A stretch of 64,000 nucleotides of DNA, taken from positions 461,323-525,322 of the forward strand of contig NZ_VTFU01000004.1 of the NCBI RefSeq assembly GCF_009192735.1, in the 5' to 3' direction. The notes under the pieces were generated by a model. That model had not been told where the DNA came from, made no database searches, and was given only the letters and a program-made list of their open reading frames with translations. A program made the translations under genes and the position numbers. This DNA comes from Arthrobacter gandavensis. GTDB taxonomy: Bacteria > Actinomycetota > Actinomycetes > Actinomycetales > Micrococcaceae. Below, in pieces: positions 1-8,303 of this stretch. Positions within the stretch are counted from its first letter, which is position 1; every line of letters starts with the position of its first letter.

Positions 1-259
1 CGTAGGAGTGCGATGCGGGGTCGTCCCCCACCAGCACGGTTCCCAGCCCCGGGGTGATTCCGTGTTCTTCCTTCAGGACCGCCACGCGCTGGGCCAGTTC
101 ATCCTTGATGTCCTTGGCCGCCTTGCGGCCGTCCAGGATCCGTGCTGCCACCGGAGTGCCGTACTCGGTCCTGTCCTTCTTCTCCCAGCCCAGGTTGACG
201 CCGGTTTCCTCGGGGCTTTCCGGGGTGGCGGGGCTCTCCGCCGTGATGGAGCCTTCCAT
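1..259 (-). CDS. folD: Bifunctional methylene-THF dehydrogenase/cyclohydrolase FolD (5' part only)
   Basis: This is the N-terminal 86 residues of FolD, cut by the left edge of the window. FolD interconverts 5,10-methylene- and 10-formyl-tetrahydrofolate with NADP in the cytosol. The stretch reading [20 protein letters not shown], followed by [18 protein letters not shown], matches the start of the FolD catalytic fold. I chose the ATG at 259 because GGGAAG lies about five bases before it; an in-frame ATG at 277 is possible. About 35 acidic, Glu/Pro/Ser-rich residues precede the usual FolD start, which is an unusual extension. It lies 23 bases after glyA, so the two are very likely cotranscribed behind the ZTP riboswitch. 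Confidence 0.9.
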   Translation of the reverse strand, partial: MEGSITAESPATPESPEETGVNLGWEKKDRTEYGTPVAARILDGRKAAKDIKDELAQRVAVLKEEHGITPGLGTVLVGDDPASHSY

Positions 260-282
260 GTTGCTTCCCTTTTCCATGCTCG

Positions 283-1566
283 TTACCACTCTTCCTGTCC
301 CGGATACAGCGGGAAATCTTCGGCGAGCGCTGTGACACGCGCCCGCAGTGCGTCGACGTCGGGGGACGGTTTCAGGGCAGCTGCGATGATCTCCGCCACC
401 TCAGTGAACTCCCGGGCACCGAAACCGCGGGTGGCCAGGGCGGGCGTGCCGATGCGGAGCCCGGAGGTGACCATCGGCGGGCGGGGATCAAACGGAACCG
501 AATTGCGGTTCACGGTGATTCCCACTGAGTGCAGCAGATCCTCGGCCTGCTTCCCGTCCAGGGCGCTGTGGCGCAGGTCCACCAGGATCAGGTGCACGTC
601 GGTTCCGCCGGTCAGGACCGACACGCCGTGTTCGGCGACGTCCGGGGCAGTAAGCCGGTCGGCAACAATCCGGGCACCTTCCAGGACGCGTTCCTGCCGT
701 TCCCGGAACTCTTCGGATCCGGCGATCTTGAAGGCCACAGCCTTGGCGGCAATGACATGCATCAGCGGACCGCCCTGCTGGCCCGGGAACACGCTGGAGT
801 TCAGCTTCTTGCCGTACTGTTCCTTCGCCAGGATGATGCCGGAGCGCGGACCCGCCAGGGTCTTGTGGACAGTGGACGTAACGACGTCGGAGGCGGGAAC
901 CGGGTTGGGGTGCAGGCCAGCGGCAACGAGACCGGCGAAGTGCGCCATGTCCGTCCACAGGTAGGCGCCAACCTCATCGGCGATGGAGCGGAATGCCTCG
1001 AAGTCGAGGTGGCGGGGATAGGCGGACCAGCCGGCCACAATAACCTGCGGACGTTCCGCGAGCGCCTGCTCCCGGACCTTGTCCATGTCCACCCGGTGCG
1101 TCTGCTCGTCCACGCCGTAGGCGGCAACTTCATAGAGCTTGCCGGAAAAGTTGAGTTTCATGCCGTGGGTCAGATGCCCGCCGTGTGCCAGGTTCAGGCC
1201 CATCAGCTTTTCGCCCGGCTTGATCATCGCAGCCAGCGCGGCAGCGTTGGCCGATGCTCCGGAGTGCGGCTGGACGTTGGCGAACTCGGCGCCGAACAGG
1301 GACTTCACCCGATCGATCGCGAGGTTCTCGGCAACATCCACATGTTCACAGCCGCCGTAATAGCGCCGGCCGGGATAGCCCTCGGCATATTTGTTCGTCA
1401 GGACGGATCCCTGGACTTCCAGGACCGATCTCGGGGCGAAATTCTCCGACGCGATCATTTCCAGGGTATTGCGCTGGCGTGCCAGCTCATCATTCAGGAC
1501 GGCGGCGATTTCCGGGTCGACGTCGGATAGCTTCGCGTCGGTCACGGGTTGGGTTGACAGTCTCAC
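283..1566 (-). CDS. glyA: Serine hydroxymethyltransferase GlyA
   Basis: This 427-residue protein is full length for serine hydroxymethyltransferase, the cytosolic PLP enzyme that makes glycine and 5,10-methylene-THF from serine. The PLP lysine is K235 in the motif [13 protein letters not shown], and the family signatures [23 protein letters not shown] and [13 protein letters not shown] are intact. The start is GTG at 1566, with AGGAGA six bases upstream. folD follows at once, so the pair channels one-carbon units from serine to formyl-THF. A ZTP riboswitch lies about 100 bases upstream, coupling the operon to formyl-THF shortage in purine synthesis. Confidence 0.97.
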   Translation of the reverse strand: MRLSTQPVTDAKLSDVDPEIAAVLNDELARQRNTLEMIASENFAPRSVLEVQGSVLTNKYAEGYPGRRYYGGCEHVDVAENLAIDRVKSLFGAEFANVQPHSGASANAAALAAMIKPGEKLMGLNLAHGGHLTHGMKLNFSGKLYEVAAYGVDEQTHRVDMDKVREQALAERPQVIVAGWSAYPRHLDFEAFRSIADEVGAYLWTDMAHFAGLVAAGLHPNPVPASDVVTSTVHKTLAGPRSGIILAKEQYGKKLNSSVFPGQQGGPLMHVIAAKAVAFKIAGSEEFRERQERVLEGARIVADRLTAPDVAEHGVSVLTGGTDVHLILVDLRHSALDGKQAEDLLHSVGITVNRNSVPFDPRPPMVTSGLRIGTPALATRGFGAREFTEVAEIIAAALKPSPDVDALRARVTALAEDFPLYPGQEEW

Positions 1567-1663
1567 GAGGATCTCCTGGGAAGGGGTTCTATGGGTCAGG
1601 CTACCTGCCGGCGCACTCCCGCACTCTGAAACAACAAAGCGTCCGGGTGAACAGACAGATGGT

Positions 1664-1756
1664 GGCTTGACCTCCGGCCCAGGCGTGCGATCCGTGGTCT
1701 GTCATGCTTGGCCGCTCCCTGGTGGTGGCCCACCTAACGCCAGTTGCGACTTTTTC
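1664..1756 (-). ncRNA. ZTP (pfl) riboswitch in the glyA-folD leader
   Basis: Read on the minus strand, the leader contains GTCGCAACTGGCG, a short stem, GGTGGGCCACCACCAGGGAG, and about 50 bases later GCACGCCTGGGC. These are the hallmark conserved blocks of the pfl RNA, which senses ZTP/ZMP, the purine intermediate that accumulates when 10-formyl-THF is short. The family is known upstream of glyA, folD, purH and formate-THF ligase genes in Actinobacteria and Firmicutes. The rest of the 1567-1889 gap holds the expression platform (1567-1663, no T-rich terminator, so translational control is more likely) and the promoter regions of the two divergent genes. Confidence 0.88.
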
Positions 1757-1889
1757 ATCGTACCGGATCACATCCGGCGGGCACCCAAATGCGTCCAAGA
1801 GGGTCCCGCGGAAGTCACACGGAATAGGCGCCGGGGGTTTGCGGGTTGAAGCCTGCAGGTAAAGACGTGCCTGGAGGACAGGCATCTTG

Positions 1890-3041
1890 ATGAAGGACGG
1901 GCGCATGATGCAGGACCAAACGGTGGACGCGGCGGTAATCGGCGCGGGCCAGGCAGGGCTCAGCGCGGCGTATTATCTGCAGCGCCGCGGGCTGGCGGCC
2001 GGAACCGGGTTCGTGGTGATCGACGCCAACGAAGGACCCGGAGGGGCATGGCGGCACCGCTGGGATTCGCTGACACTCGGTGCCGCCCACGGCATCCATG
2101 ACCTTCCGCGCTCGCCCCTGGGCACTCCCGACCCCCGGGAGCCGGCGTCGTCCGTTGTCAGCCGCTACTACGGCGGATACGAGGCCGAGTTCGAGTTGCA
2201 GGTACAGCGCCCGGTCCGGGTGCTGAAAGTCAGTACCGCGGAGGACGGGCTGCTGCGGATCGACACCGACCGCGGCTCGTGGCGGGCTCGGACCGTTATC
2301 AACGCCACCGGAACGTGGGACAAACCGTACTGGCCGCACTACCCCGGACGGGAAGACTTCCGCGGCGTCCAACTGCACACCCATGACTTCCGCAGCGCCG
2401 CGGACTTTGCCGGCCGGCGCGTCCTGGTGGTCGGCGGCGGAACGTCCGCGGTCCAGTTCCTGCTTCAGCTGAACGACGCCGGCGCGCAGACGGTGTGGTC
2501 CACCCGCCGCCCGCCTGAGTTCACCCGCACGCCTTTCGACGCGGAGTGGGGCAGGGACGTGGAACAGCGTGTCAGCGAGCGCACCCGCGCCGGGCTGCCC
2601 CCGCTCAGCGTTGTTGCGGCCACCAAATTGCCGCTGACTCCCCAGTACCAGGCGGGGATCGACGACGGCGTCCTCATCTCCCGCGGCCCGCTCGCCCGGG
2701 TTACCGCGGACGGGGCGGTCTTCACCGACGGCAGCGCCGTGAAGGCCGACGTCATTCTGTGGGCCACGGGCTTTCGTGCGGCGCTGGACCATCTTGCGCC
2801 CCTGAAGCTGCGCGAATCCGGAGGCGGCATCCGCATGGACGGACCGCAGGTGAAGAAGTTGCCGCAGCTGTTCCTGGTGGGCTACGGCGAGTCCGCCTCG
2901 ACGCTTGGCGCCACGCGGGCCGGGCGGGCGGCAGCCCTGGGGGCATTGGAGCTGCTCGGGCTGCCTGCTACTCCAAATCCTCCCAGGAGAATTCCGTCCG
3001 GGTCCCCTGTTCCCAGTCGCGGCGCAGCACTGCGTAGGTAA
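1890..3041 (+). CDS. FAD/NAD(P)-dependent oxidoreductase, flavin monooxygenase-like
   Basis: This roughly 383-residue protein has two dinucleotide-binding folds. The FAD site near the N terminus reads VIGAGQAGLSAAYYLQ, and a second Rossmann motif, VLVVGGGTSAVQFLLQL, lies near residue 180. The C-terminal ILWATGF is the usual ATG motif of this group. It resembles flavoproteins annotated as FAD-dependent or cysteine-flavin monooxygenase-like oxidoreductases, but the substrate cannot be told. GGAGGA at 1873-1878 can serve TTG 1887 or ATG 1890, and ATGs at 1905 and 1908 are also in frame. Its last 74 bases overlap the 3' end of the opposing acetyltransferase gene. Confidence 0.8.
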   Translation: MKDGRMMQDQTVDAAVIGAGQAGLSAAYYLQRRGLAAGTGFVVIDANEGPGGAWRHRWDSLTLGAAHGIHDLPRSPLGTPDPREPASSVVSRYYGGYEAEFELQVQRPVRVLKVSTAEDGLLRIDTDRGSWRARTVINATGTWDKPYWPHYPGREDFRGVQLHTHDFRSAADFAGRRVLVVGGGTSAVQFLLQLNDAGAQTVWSTRRPPEFTRTPFDAEWGRDVEQRVSERTRAGLPPLSVVAATKLPLTPQYQAGIDDGVLISRGPLARVTADGAVFTDGSAVKADVILWATGFRAALDHLAPLKLRESGGGIRMDGPQVKKLPQLFLVGYGESASTLGATRAGRAAALGALELLGLPATPNPPRRIPSGSPVPSRGAALRR

Positions 3042-3504
3042 CCGACGCAATCCGGGTTCCGTCGTCCAGCAGCCAGTCCTCCCGGTAATGGGCTTCCTTG
3101 AGGAAGCCAGCGCGCAGAAAGGTCTTGCGCATCGCGACGTTGTCCTCGCGGGTCCGGCCGGCAAACCGGTGCGCCTGCGGCTTACTGCCGAAAACCAGCC
3201 CGGTAAGGGCCCGGAGCACCGGGACACCTGCTCCCTGCCCCCGGGCTTCCTCCACCAGCCGGAGGTCAAAGGTGGGGCACTGGCTCTGCAGGCGTTCCAC
3301 GATGACCAGGCCCAGCCGGTGGTTGTCTCCGTACACCCAATAGGTGCGGACGTCGTCGGCTTCGAACCGGCCGTCCATGACCAGCTGACGCACCAGCTCC
3401 TCAGACGGCGCTGTGATCCGGTGGTAAGGAAAACTGTTGGTGGTGAGGAACTTGACCAGCTCTTCGACATCCTTATCGGAGAGCGGCATGAAAGTTACGT
3501 CCAT
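2968..3504 (-). CDS. GNAT family N-acetyltransferase
   Basis: The 178-residue protein has the GNAT layout: a central strand with FDLRLVEEARGQGAGVPVLRA, a variant of the acetyl-CoA binding R/Q-x-x-G-x-G/A loop, then the C-terminal AMRKTFLRAGFLKEAHYRED that is typical of RimJ/RimL-like and small-molecule acetyltransferases. The acceptor is unknown. The gene appears leaderless: minus-strand TAGGCT ends six bases before the ATG. It is divergent from purU and overlaps the FAD oxidoreductase gene tail to tail by 74 bases. Confidence 0.8.
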   Translation of the reverse strand: MDVTFMPLSDKDVEELVKFLTTNSFPYHRITAPSEELVRQLVMDGRFEADDVRTYWVYGDNHRLGLVIVERLQSQCPTFDLRLVEEARGQGAGVPVLRALTGLVFGSKPQAHRFAGRTREDNVAMRKTFLRAGFLKEAHYREDWLLDDGTRIASVTYAVLRRDWEQGTRTEFSWEDLE

Positions 3505-3510
3505 TTCCTT

Positions 3511-3543
3511 AGCCTAAGGGAGGTGCTCCACGGCGGGTAACCT
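3511..3543. promoter_or_regulatory. Divergent leaderless -10 elements for the GNAT gene and purU
   Basis: On the minus strand TAGGCT (3516-3511) lies six bases before the GNAT ATG at 3504. On the plus strand TAACCT (3538-3543) lies six bases before GTG 3550 of purU. Neither gene has a well-placed Shine-Dalgarno sequence, so both probably start at their first transcribed base. No strong -35 hexamers are visible. Confidence 0.5.
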
Positions 3544-3549
3544 TGGATG

Positions 3550-4440
3550 GTGACCGACATTCCCGCTTCCCCGGCAGCCGAAGCCGCAGCATCCAAAGCT
3601 CCCGCCTACACCCTGACCTTGTCCTGCCCGGACCAGGCAGGAATAGTCCATGCCGTATCCGGCGGTCTCGTGGCCGCACAGGGAAACATCACCGAATCCC
3701 AGCAATACGGCAGCCCCGAATCGGGAACGTTCTTCATGCGCGTCGATTTCACGGCTCCCGGGACCCACTCCGAAGTTCGGGAAACCCTGGCTCCGGTGGC
3801 GCAGGCCTTTGGCATGGACTGGCAGCTGCACGTGGCCGGAGCGCCGGTGCGCACGCTGATCATGGCGTCCAAGTCCGGACACTGCCTCAACGACCTCCTC
3901 TTCCGGCAGCGCGCCGGGACGCTGCCCATCGAGATCCCGGCCATCGTGTCCAACCATCAGGACCTCGCCGGACTGGCCGCGTTTTACGGGGTTCCGTTCC
4001 ACCACATCCCGGTGGTCCCCGGTGGCAAGGAAGCCGCGGAAGACCAGCTGCGCGGGCTGATGCGGGACCTGGACATCGAGCTGGTGGTGCTGGCCCGTTA
4101 CATGCAGATCCTCAGCAACGAGCTGTGCCAGGATCTCTCCGGCCGGGCCATCAACATCCATCATTCGTTCCTGCCCTCGTTCAAGGGCGCCCGCCCCTAC
4201 CACCAGGCCCACGCACGCGGCGTGAAGCTCATCGGGGCCACGGCCCACTATGTGACCTCGGACCTCGATGAGGGACCGATCATCGAGCAGGAGGTCATCC
4301 GCGTTGACCACGCCCGGTCCGCTTCGCAGCTGGTTGCGCTGGGCAGCGACGTTGAAGGCCGGACACTGTCAAAGGCCGTCCAGTGGCACGCCGAGCACCG
4401 CGTCCTGCTGGACGGGAAGCGGACCATCGTCTTCAACTAA
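3550..4440 (+). CDS. purU: Formyltetrahydrofolate deformylase PurU
   Basis: PurU hydrolyses 10-formyl-THF to formate and THF, balancing one-carbon pools. An N-terminal ACT domain (LTLSCPDQAGIVHAVSGGLV) is followed by a formyltransferase fold with NIHHSFLPSFKGA and SDLDEGPII. Counting from the upstream ATG at 3547, the catalytic triad falls at about N203, H205 and D241. Length is normal at 296-297 residues. I prefer GTG 3550 because TAACCT lies exactly six bases before it; ATG 3547 adds one residue. It fits the folate/purine theme with glyA-folD, purH and purN. Confidence 0.95.
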   Translation: MTDIPASPAAEAAASKAPAYTLTLSCPDQAGIVHAVSGGLVAAQGNITESQQYGSPESGTFFMRVDFTAPGTHSEVRETLAPVAQAFGMDWQLHVAGAPVRTLIMASKSGHCLNDLLFRQRAGTLPIEIPAIVSNHQDLAGLAAFYGVPFHHIPVVPGGKEAAEDQLRGLMRDLDIELVVLARYMQILSNELCQDLSGRAINIHHSFLPSFKGARPYHQAHARGVKLIGATAHYVTSDLDEGPIIEQEVIRVDHARSASQLVALGSDVEGRTLSKAVQWHAEHRVLLDGKRTIVFN

Positions 4441-4465
4441 CGCGGTCCGCTCCGCGGCATCCGGC

Positions 4466-4471
4466 TAGGCT
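4466..4471 (+). promoter_or_regulatory. Leaderless -10 element of the gamma-CA gene
   Basis: TAGGCT lies six bases before the ATG at 4478 and no Shine-Dalgarno sequence is present. This spacing recurs at many starts in the window. Confidence 0.5.
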
Positions 4472-4477
4472 GGCCCC

Positions 4478-5020
4478 ATGGCATACGTTATTCCGCTCCG
4501 GGGCCGGACCCCGGACATCGATCCGTCCGTTTTCCTTGCTCCCACGGCATCGCTTATTGGTGACGTCCACATGGCACCCGGTTCCAGCGCCTTTTACGGT
4601 GTCTGTGTCCGCGGCGACTCCAATTCCATCCGCGTCGGGACCGGCAGCAACCTGCAGGACAACGTGGTGCTCCACGCGGATCCCGGATTCCCCACAACTG
4701 TGGGCGAGCGGGTCAGCATCGGCCACAACGCGGTTGTCCACGGATGCACCATTGAGGATGACTGCCTGATCGGCATGAGCGCGACCGTCATGAACGGCGC
4801 AGTGGTGGGCACGGGTTCCCTGGTCGCTGCCGGCGCCGTCGTTCTGGAAGGCACTGTCATTCCGCCCCGGTCCCTGGTGGCTGGAGTGCCGGCGAAAGTA
4901 CGGCGTCAGCTTACCGATGAGGAGTTTGCCGGGGTGCAGGCCAATGCCGCCAATTACCTCGCAACGGCCGCGGCTCACCGCGATGCCATGGAAGTTGAGC
5001 AGCAGGCCAGCAGCCAATAA
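4478..5020 (+). CDS. Gamma carbonic anhydrase family protein (left-handed beta-helix)
   Basis: The 180-residue protein is built of hexapeptide repeats (for example SIGDVHM-, SIGHNAVVHG-, and LIGMSATVMNGAVVG-type turns) that form a left-handed beta-helix trimer. The three histidines expected to bind the metal are visible in VVLHAD, IGHNAVVHGC (two). That places it in the gamma-CA/YrdA/PaaY group; some members hydrate CO2, others are thioesterase-associated or of unknown role, so activity is not proven. The C-terminal helix after KVRRQLTDEEF is typical. It follows purU by 37 bases but has its own leaderless -10 box. Confidence 0.88.
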   Translation: MAYVIPLRGRTPDIDPSVFLAPTASLIGDVHMAPGSSAFYGVCVRGDSNSIRVGTGSNLQDNVVLHADPGFPTTVGERVSIGHNAVVHGCTIEDDCLIGMSATVMNGAVVGTGSLVAAGAVVLEGTVIPPRSLVAGVPAKVRRQLTDEEFAGVQANAANYLATAAAHRDAMEVEQQASSQ

Positions 5021-5171
5021 CACGGGCGCAGACCACTGGCGGGGATCGTCTGTTGACGCCTGCAGCGGGAGGGGTTTAGCTGTAGCCAGAAGCTCTGACA
5101 AGGAAGTCCCCGGGCAGCTGCACCGGCAGGAAGTGAGACCCACCTGCGCGTGTTTCTCAGAGAAGAGGACC

Positions 5172-6257
5172 ATGAACGCTCCGCACATTCCCCTCCCGCC
5201 GTGCGCAGCTCCGGGGGCACCCAGCCCGGTAAGAAAAACCGGACGAACGCTCAGATGGGGCGTGGTCGGGACGGGCAACATTGCCGCCAAAGTCACTGAG
5301 GACATCGCCCGGCTGGAGGATGCGGTCCTGCAGTGTGTCAGTTCCCGAAACGAAGCTTCCGCGGTCGAGTTTGCCGATCAGTTCGGAGTGGCGAGCGCCG
5401 TCTTCGACAAGCCAAGGGCCCCGGGGTACACCCAGCTGGTCGAGGATCCCGAAGTGGACGTCGTTTACGTCGCTGCCCCGCAGGCCCAGCACTACGAGAT
5501 CTCCAGGGCTGCCTTGCTGGCCGGGAAAAACGTGCTTTGCGAGAAGTCGCTCACCACTAATGCCCGGGAAGCGGAGGACCTCATAGGGATTGCATCCACG
5601 CGGGGACTCTTTCTGATGGAGGGGGTGTGGACACGGTTCCTGCCCTGCGTTAACCGGATTTGGGAGATTCTGGCCAGCGGCGAGCTCGGCGACATCCAAT
5701 GGGTGCAGGCGGATCTGGGGCTCCCAAACGGGCCCGGAACCGGGAGCCGTCGTTCGGGTGCCGAGACCGGGGCCGGGGCGCTGCTGGACCTCACGGTTTA
5801 TCCCCTGACCCTGGCTGTGGGGGCCCTGGGGTTTCCGGAAGGCGTGACCGCCGTCGGCGCTGGTATTGACCAGCAGAACGCCCTGCTCCTGACCTATCCT
5901 TCCGGCGCCGCGGCCCAGCTCATGTCGTCGCTCCTCTCTCTGGGCACCCGGACCGCTACTTTTTCCGGGACGAAAGGCTGGCTGCGGACCGGAGCACCGC
6001 TTCACAATCCGGTGGAGCTAACCGTTGCCCCATTGCTGGGCGACCAGCGGGTGGAACGGTTTCCGCAGGTCGGCAACGGATACACGTATGAGCTGCGCGA
6101 AGCGACCCGCTGCATCCAATCCGGGCTCCCGGAGTCCCCCACCATGAGCTGGGACCATTCCCTGCAGACCATGCGGCTGTTTGATGACGCCCGCTCCCAG
6201 ATGGGCGTGCGCTACGCGAACGACGGCGTCGCTGTCCGTCCGGCTGCCCACCACTAG
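5172..6257 (+). CDS. Gfo/Idh/MocA family NAD(P)-dependent oxidoreductase
   Basis: The 361-residue protein starts its Rossmann fold at about residue 28 with LRWGVVGTGNIAAKV and has the family lysine motif NVLCEKSLTTNAREAEDLI, followed by the C-terminal alpha/beta domain (LMEGVWTRFLPCVNRI, ALLDLTVYPL). This matches the trans-1,2-dihydrobenzene-1,2-diol/xylose dehydrogenase-like branch; the substrate, probably a sugar or cyclitol, is unknown. I chose ATG 5172 because AGAGGA precedes it directly; the open frame extends further upstream without coding signs. Confidence 0.88.
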   Translation: MNAPHIPLPPCAAPGAPSPVRKTGRTLRWGVVGTGNIAAKVTEDIARLEDAVLQCVSSRNEASAVEFADQFGVASAVFDKPRAPGYTQLVEDPEVDVVYVAAPQAQHYEISRAALLAGKNVLCEKSLTTNAREAEDLIGIASTRGLFLMEGVWTRFLPCVNRIWEILASGELGDIQWVQADLGLPNGPGTGSRRSGAETGAGALLDLTVYPLTLAVGALGFPEGVTAVGAGIDQQNALLLTYPSGAAAQLMSSLLSLGTRTATFSGTKGWLRTGAPLHNPVELTVAPLLGDQRVERFPQVGNGYTYELREATRCIQSGLPESPTMSWDHSLQTMRLFDDARSQMGVRYANDGVAVRPAAHH

Positions 6258-6325
6258 ACTCTTCCGCTTCACTGCCTCCCGTTTGCACGCTCTCGGGTTT
6301 GCCCCTTTCCGGGTGGGGGCACGGA

Positions 6326-6358
6326 GAAAGCGGCCCCGCAAGCAGCAGGACCGCTTTC
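6326..6358. terminator. Bidirectional hairpin terminator
   Basis: GAAAGCGG (6326-6333) pairs with CCGCTTTC (6351-6358), and inner bases extend the stem to about 14 pairs with wobbles. It lies between two convergent genes. There is no long T tract on either side. Confidence 0.6.
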
Positions 6359-6369
6359 GGCGTTTCGGG

Positions 6370-6966
6370 TTATGCGTTGCGCACGTTGTCCTGGGCATCA
6401 GTGGCTTTGCTCTTTACATCGCCGGCAGCGCCCTGGCCCTCCTGTTTGACGTTCTGTGCTGCCTCGGTGGCAGTCGCCTTGACGTTTTCCATGGCTTCCT
6501 GCGCGGGTTCCTTGAGGCCCTGGGCCATTTCCTTCGCCGTATCGGTGACCTGCGTCGTCAGTGGCTCCGCCGCTGTTTTGATGTTGTCCGCGGCAACACA
6601 TTCCTTCTCACTGGCGGGAATCAGCGAAGCCGCCAGCAGCCCCGCGCCGAAGGCAATAAGGCCGGCGGCGATGGGGTTGCCCTGCGCCTTGGCCGTAAGT
6701 TTCTGCGGCGCCTCGCCGACTGCCGAACCGGCGCGCGAAACGCCGTCGGACGCTGAACCTGTGCCGGACTGAACCTTGTCGGTCATGGAATCCGCAGCTC
6801 CCATCACTTTGTCCTTGACGCCGGATACGGCGTCCTTCAACTTGTCGGTCTGCCGCTGAACAATATGCGACGGAGTGACCTTGTCCGCCACGGCGTCCAC
6901 ATTGCTTCCCAGCCGGCGGCGGGTCTCTTCAATGTCTGCCCGTATTGCATCGGGATTTTCGCTCAT
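6370..6966 (-). CDS. DUF3618 domain-containing membrane protein
   Basis: The N terminus, MSENPDAIRADIEETRRRLG followed by SNVDAVADKV, is the DUF3618 signature. One hydrophobic segment near residues 97-115 (IAAGLIAFGAGLLAASLI) should span the membrane. The rest is Ala/Lys/Glu-rich amphipathic helix resembling LEA-like and apolipoprotein-like repeats (AKEMAQGLKEPAQEAMENV). Its start overlaps the holin-X stop by four bases, so the three genes form one operon. DUF3618, holin-X and a helical partner occur together in actinobacteria; an envelope-stress role is a guess. Confidence 0.85.
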   Translation of the reverse strand: MSENPDAIRADIEETRRRLGSNVDAVADKVTPSHIVQRQTDKLKDAVSGVKDKVMGAADSMTDKVQSGTGSASDGVSRAGSAVGEAPQKLTAKAQGNPIAAGLIAFGAGLLAASLIPASEKECVAADNIKTAAEPLTTQVTDTAKEMAQGLKEPAQEAMENVKATATEAAQNVKQEGQGAAGDVKSKATDAQDNVRNA

Positions 6967-7382
6967 CGTAGGTCCTCATTCGGTTTAAGGGTTCCGGGAA
7001 TTTCCTGCAGGGTTTCCGACGTCTGGGGCATGCCCTTGATTTTCCGCATTTCAGTGCGTCCGCGCATGGCAAGGACCGCGGCAATGACTGCCCAGATCAC
7101 GGCCACCACCAGCCCCGACCAGCCCAACCCGATCAGGCTTCCGAGCGCCTGCCATAGGGCGATGGAAAGAAACAGGAGGACAAAGTAGCCGGCCACAGCG
7201 GCGCCGGCGTACATGCCGCCGCCTTTACCCGCACGGGTGGCGGACTGCTTCAGCTCAACCTTCGCCAGCTCCACTTCCTGGCGCATGAGCGTGGACATAT
7301 CCTGCGTCACTTGTCCCAGCAGGTCTCCCAGAGACGTACTCTCAGCCCTTGTGGGCGGCGGTTCAGGGATTTCGGTACTCAT
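6963..7382 (-). CDS. Phage holin family protein (actinobacterial holin-X)
   Basis: This 139-residue protein has an amphipathic N-terminal helix (DLLGQVTQDMSTLMRQEVELAKVELKQ, given here in outline) and two long hydrophobic segments (about residues 60-80 and 86-108). That is the layout of the holin-X/DUF1469 family. Despite the family name these are normal chromosomal membrane proteins, often next to DUF3618, and nothing phage-like surrounds it. It shares one base (TGATG) with the upstream gene and four with the downstream one, indicating tight translational coupling. Confidence 0.85.
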   Translation of the reverse strand: MSTEIPEPPPTRAESTSLGDLLGQVTQDMSTLMRQEVELAKVELKQSATRAGKGGGMYAGAAVAGYFVLLFLSIALWQALGSLIGLGWSGLVVAVIWAVIAAVLAMRGRTEMRKIKGMPQTSETLQEIPGTLKPNEDLR

Positions 7383-8230
7383 CAGTGCCGACCGCCGCTA
7401 AACGGATCGCTGGCGCGGGTCCCCGACGCCGGCAGCTGATCGTCAGACACCGGTGGCCGTCCTGCAGCGTGCGTGGGTTCAGTGGCGAACGGATCGTCCA
7501 TCGCTCCCCCTGCATTAACGGTTCCCGTCCCGGCGTAGGTGGGCTGGACCGGAGGCTCGGGAGGATAGATCGTTTCGGGGGTTGTCACTGTTCCGGCACC
7601 TGGCGCCTGTCCGCCTGTCACCTGTCCGGTCTCTGGCGCCTGTCCGGTGCCTGTCGCTTGTCCGGTGCCTGTCGCGGCCGGGCCTTCCGGCACGCCGGCG
7701 CTGAGGCCCTTGTTCAGCCTGCCGGCCAGGAAGCCCGCACCGGCAGCAATGGCAAGGAACGCGACCGGCCGCTGCCGGGCAAAGGACTTGACCTCGTCGA
7801 CCAGCGAGCCGGGGTTGCGGTTGTCGAGCCAGGATGCAACTGAGGATGAACGTTCAGCTGCCTGCCGGACCAGATCCGAAGCAACACCGGGCTGATCGGA
7901 ATTCTCGGCCATGGAATGCAGCTCGCCGGCCATGGACCGAAGACCTTCAGCAACTTTCTGTTGCTGAACACCCGCCTGATGGGTGAGGTCGGTCCGCGCC
8001 TGGTCAAGCAGGTCCCTGGCGTTGGCCGTCACTTCAGAGGCAACGCCCGCGGCCTCGGACTTGACTGTTTCAGCGACGTGCTGAGCGCTTCCCGCCGCAT
8101 CCTGAGCGAGACCAGCAGACTGTTCCTTGGCAGCGCCCGCTTTGGCGGACTTTGCCTCGGATGATTGGTCCTGCGCCGTGGTTGCGGCATGACTTCCGTC
8201 TCTGGGCCACTCGTTTTCCGTCATCATCAT
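7382..8230 (-). CDS. Hypothetical helical membrane-anchored protein
   Basis: I do not recognise a named domain. The 282-residue protein begins with a long Ala/Gln/Ser-rich amphipathic helical region (about 25-150), has one short hydrophobic segment (PVAFLAIAAGAGFLAG, near 172-187), and ends in a disordered Gly/Thr/Pro/Gln tail. The tail contains near-repeats of TGTGQA and TGQAP type encoded by an 18-bp minisatellite. The start is the first of three ATGs, with AGGAAAGAG just before it. It is the first gene of the operon with holin-X and DUF3618 proteins and probably acts with them at the membrane. Confidence 0.7.
   Translation of the reverse strand: MMMTENEWPRDGSHAATTAQDQSSEAKSAKAGAAKEQSAGLAQDAAGSAQHVAETVKSEAAGVASEVTANARDLLDQARTDLTHQAGVQQQKVAEGLRSMAGELHSMAENSDQPGVASDLVRQAAERSSSVASWLDNRNPGSLVDEVKSFARQRPVAFLAIAAGAGFLAGRLNKGLSAGVPEGPAATGTGQATGTGQAPETGQVTGGQAPGAGTVTTPETIYPPEPPVQPTYAGTGTVNAGGAMDDPFATEPTHAAGRPPVSDDQLPASGTRASDPFSGGRH
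7596..7675. repeat. 18-bp minisatellite inside a coding region
   Basis: Imperfect units rich in CCTGTCCGG recur; the clearest pair is TGTCCGGTGCCTGTCGC at 7641-7657 and again at 7659-7675. All stay in frame and encode the Thr/Gly/Gln/Pro tail of the 7382-8230 protein, so unit number may vary between strains. Confidence 0.6.
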
Positions 8231-8303
8231 TCTCTTTCCTGGATCGTTACGGATGAAGAATCAGAATCAGCGCCGATGAAGCAGAGCCACCGGCTCAACC
8301 GAT

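Noticed and set aside
1815..3470. 551-codon open frame antisense to the FAD oxidoreductase and overlapping the GNAT gene
   Set aside because: Its translation is low-complexity and matches nothing; it is a GC-rich shadow frame of two well-supported genes.
6963..7382. Holin-family gene as sign of a prophage
   Set aside because: No other phage genes nearby; holin-X proteins are ordinary chromosomal membrane proteins in actinobacteria.
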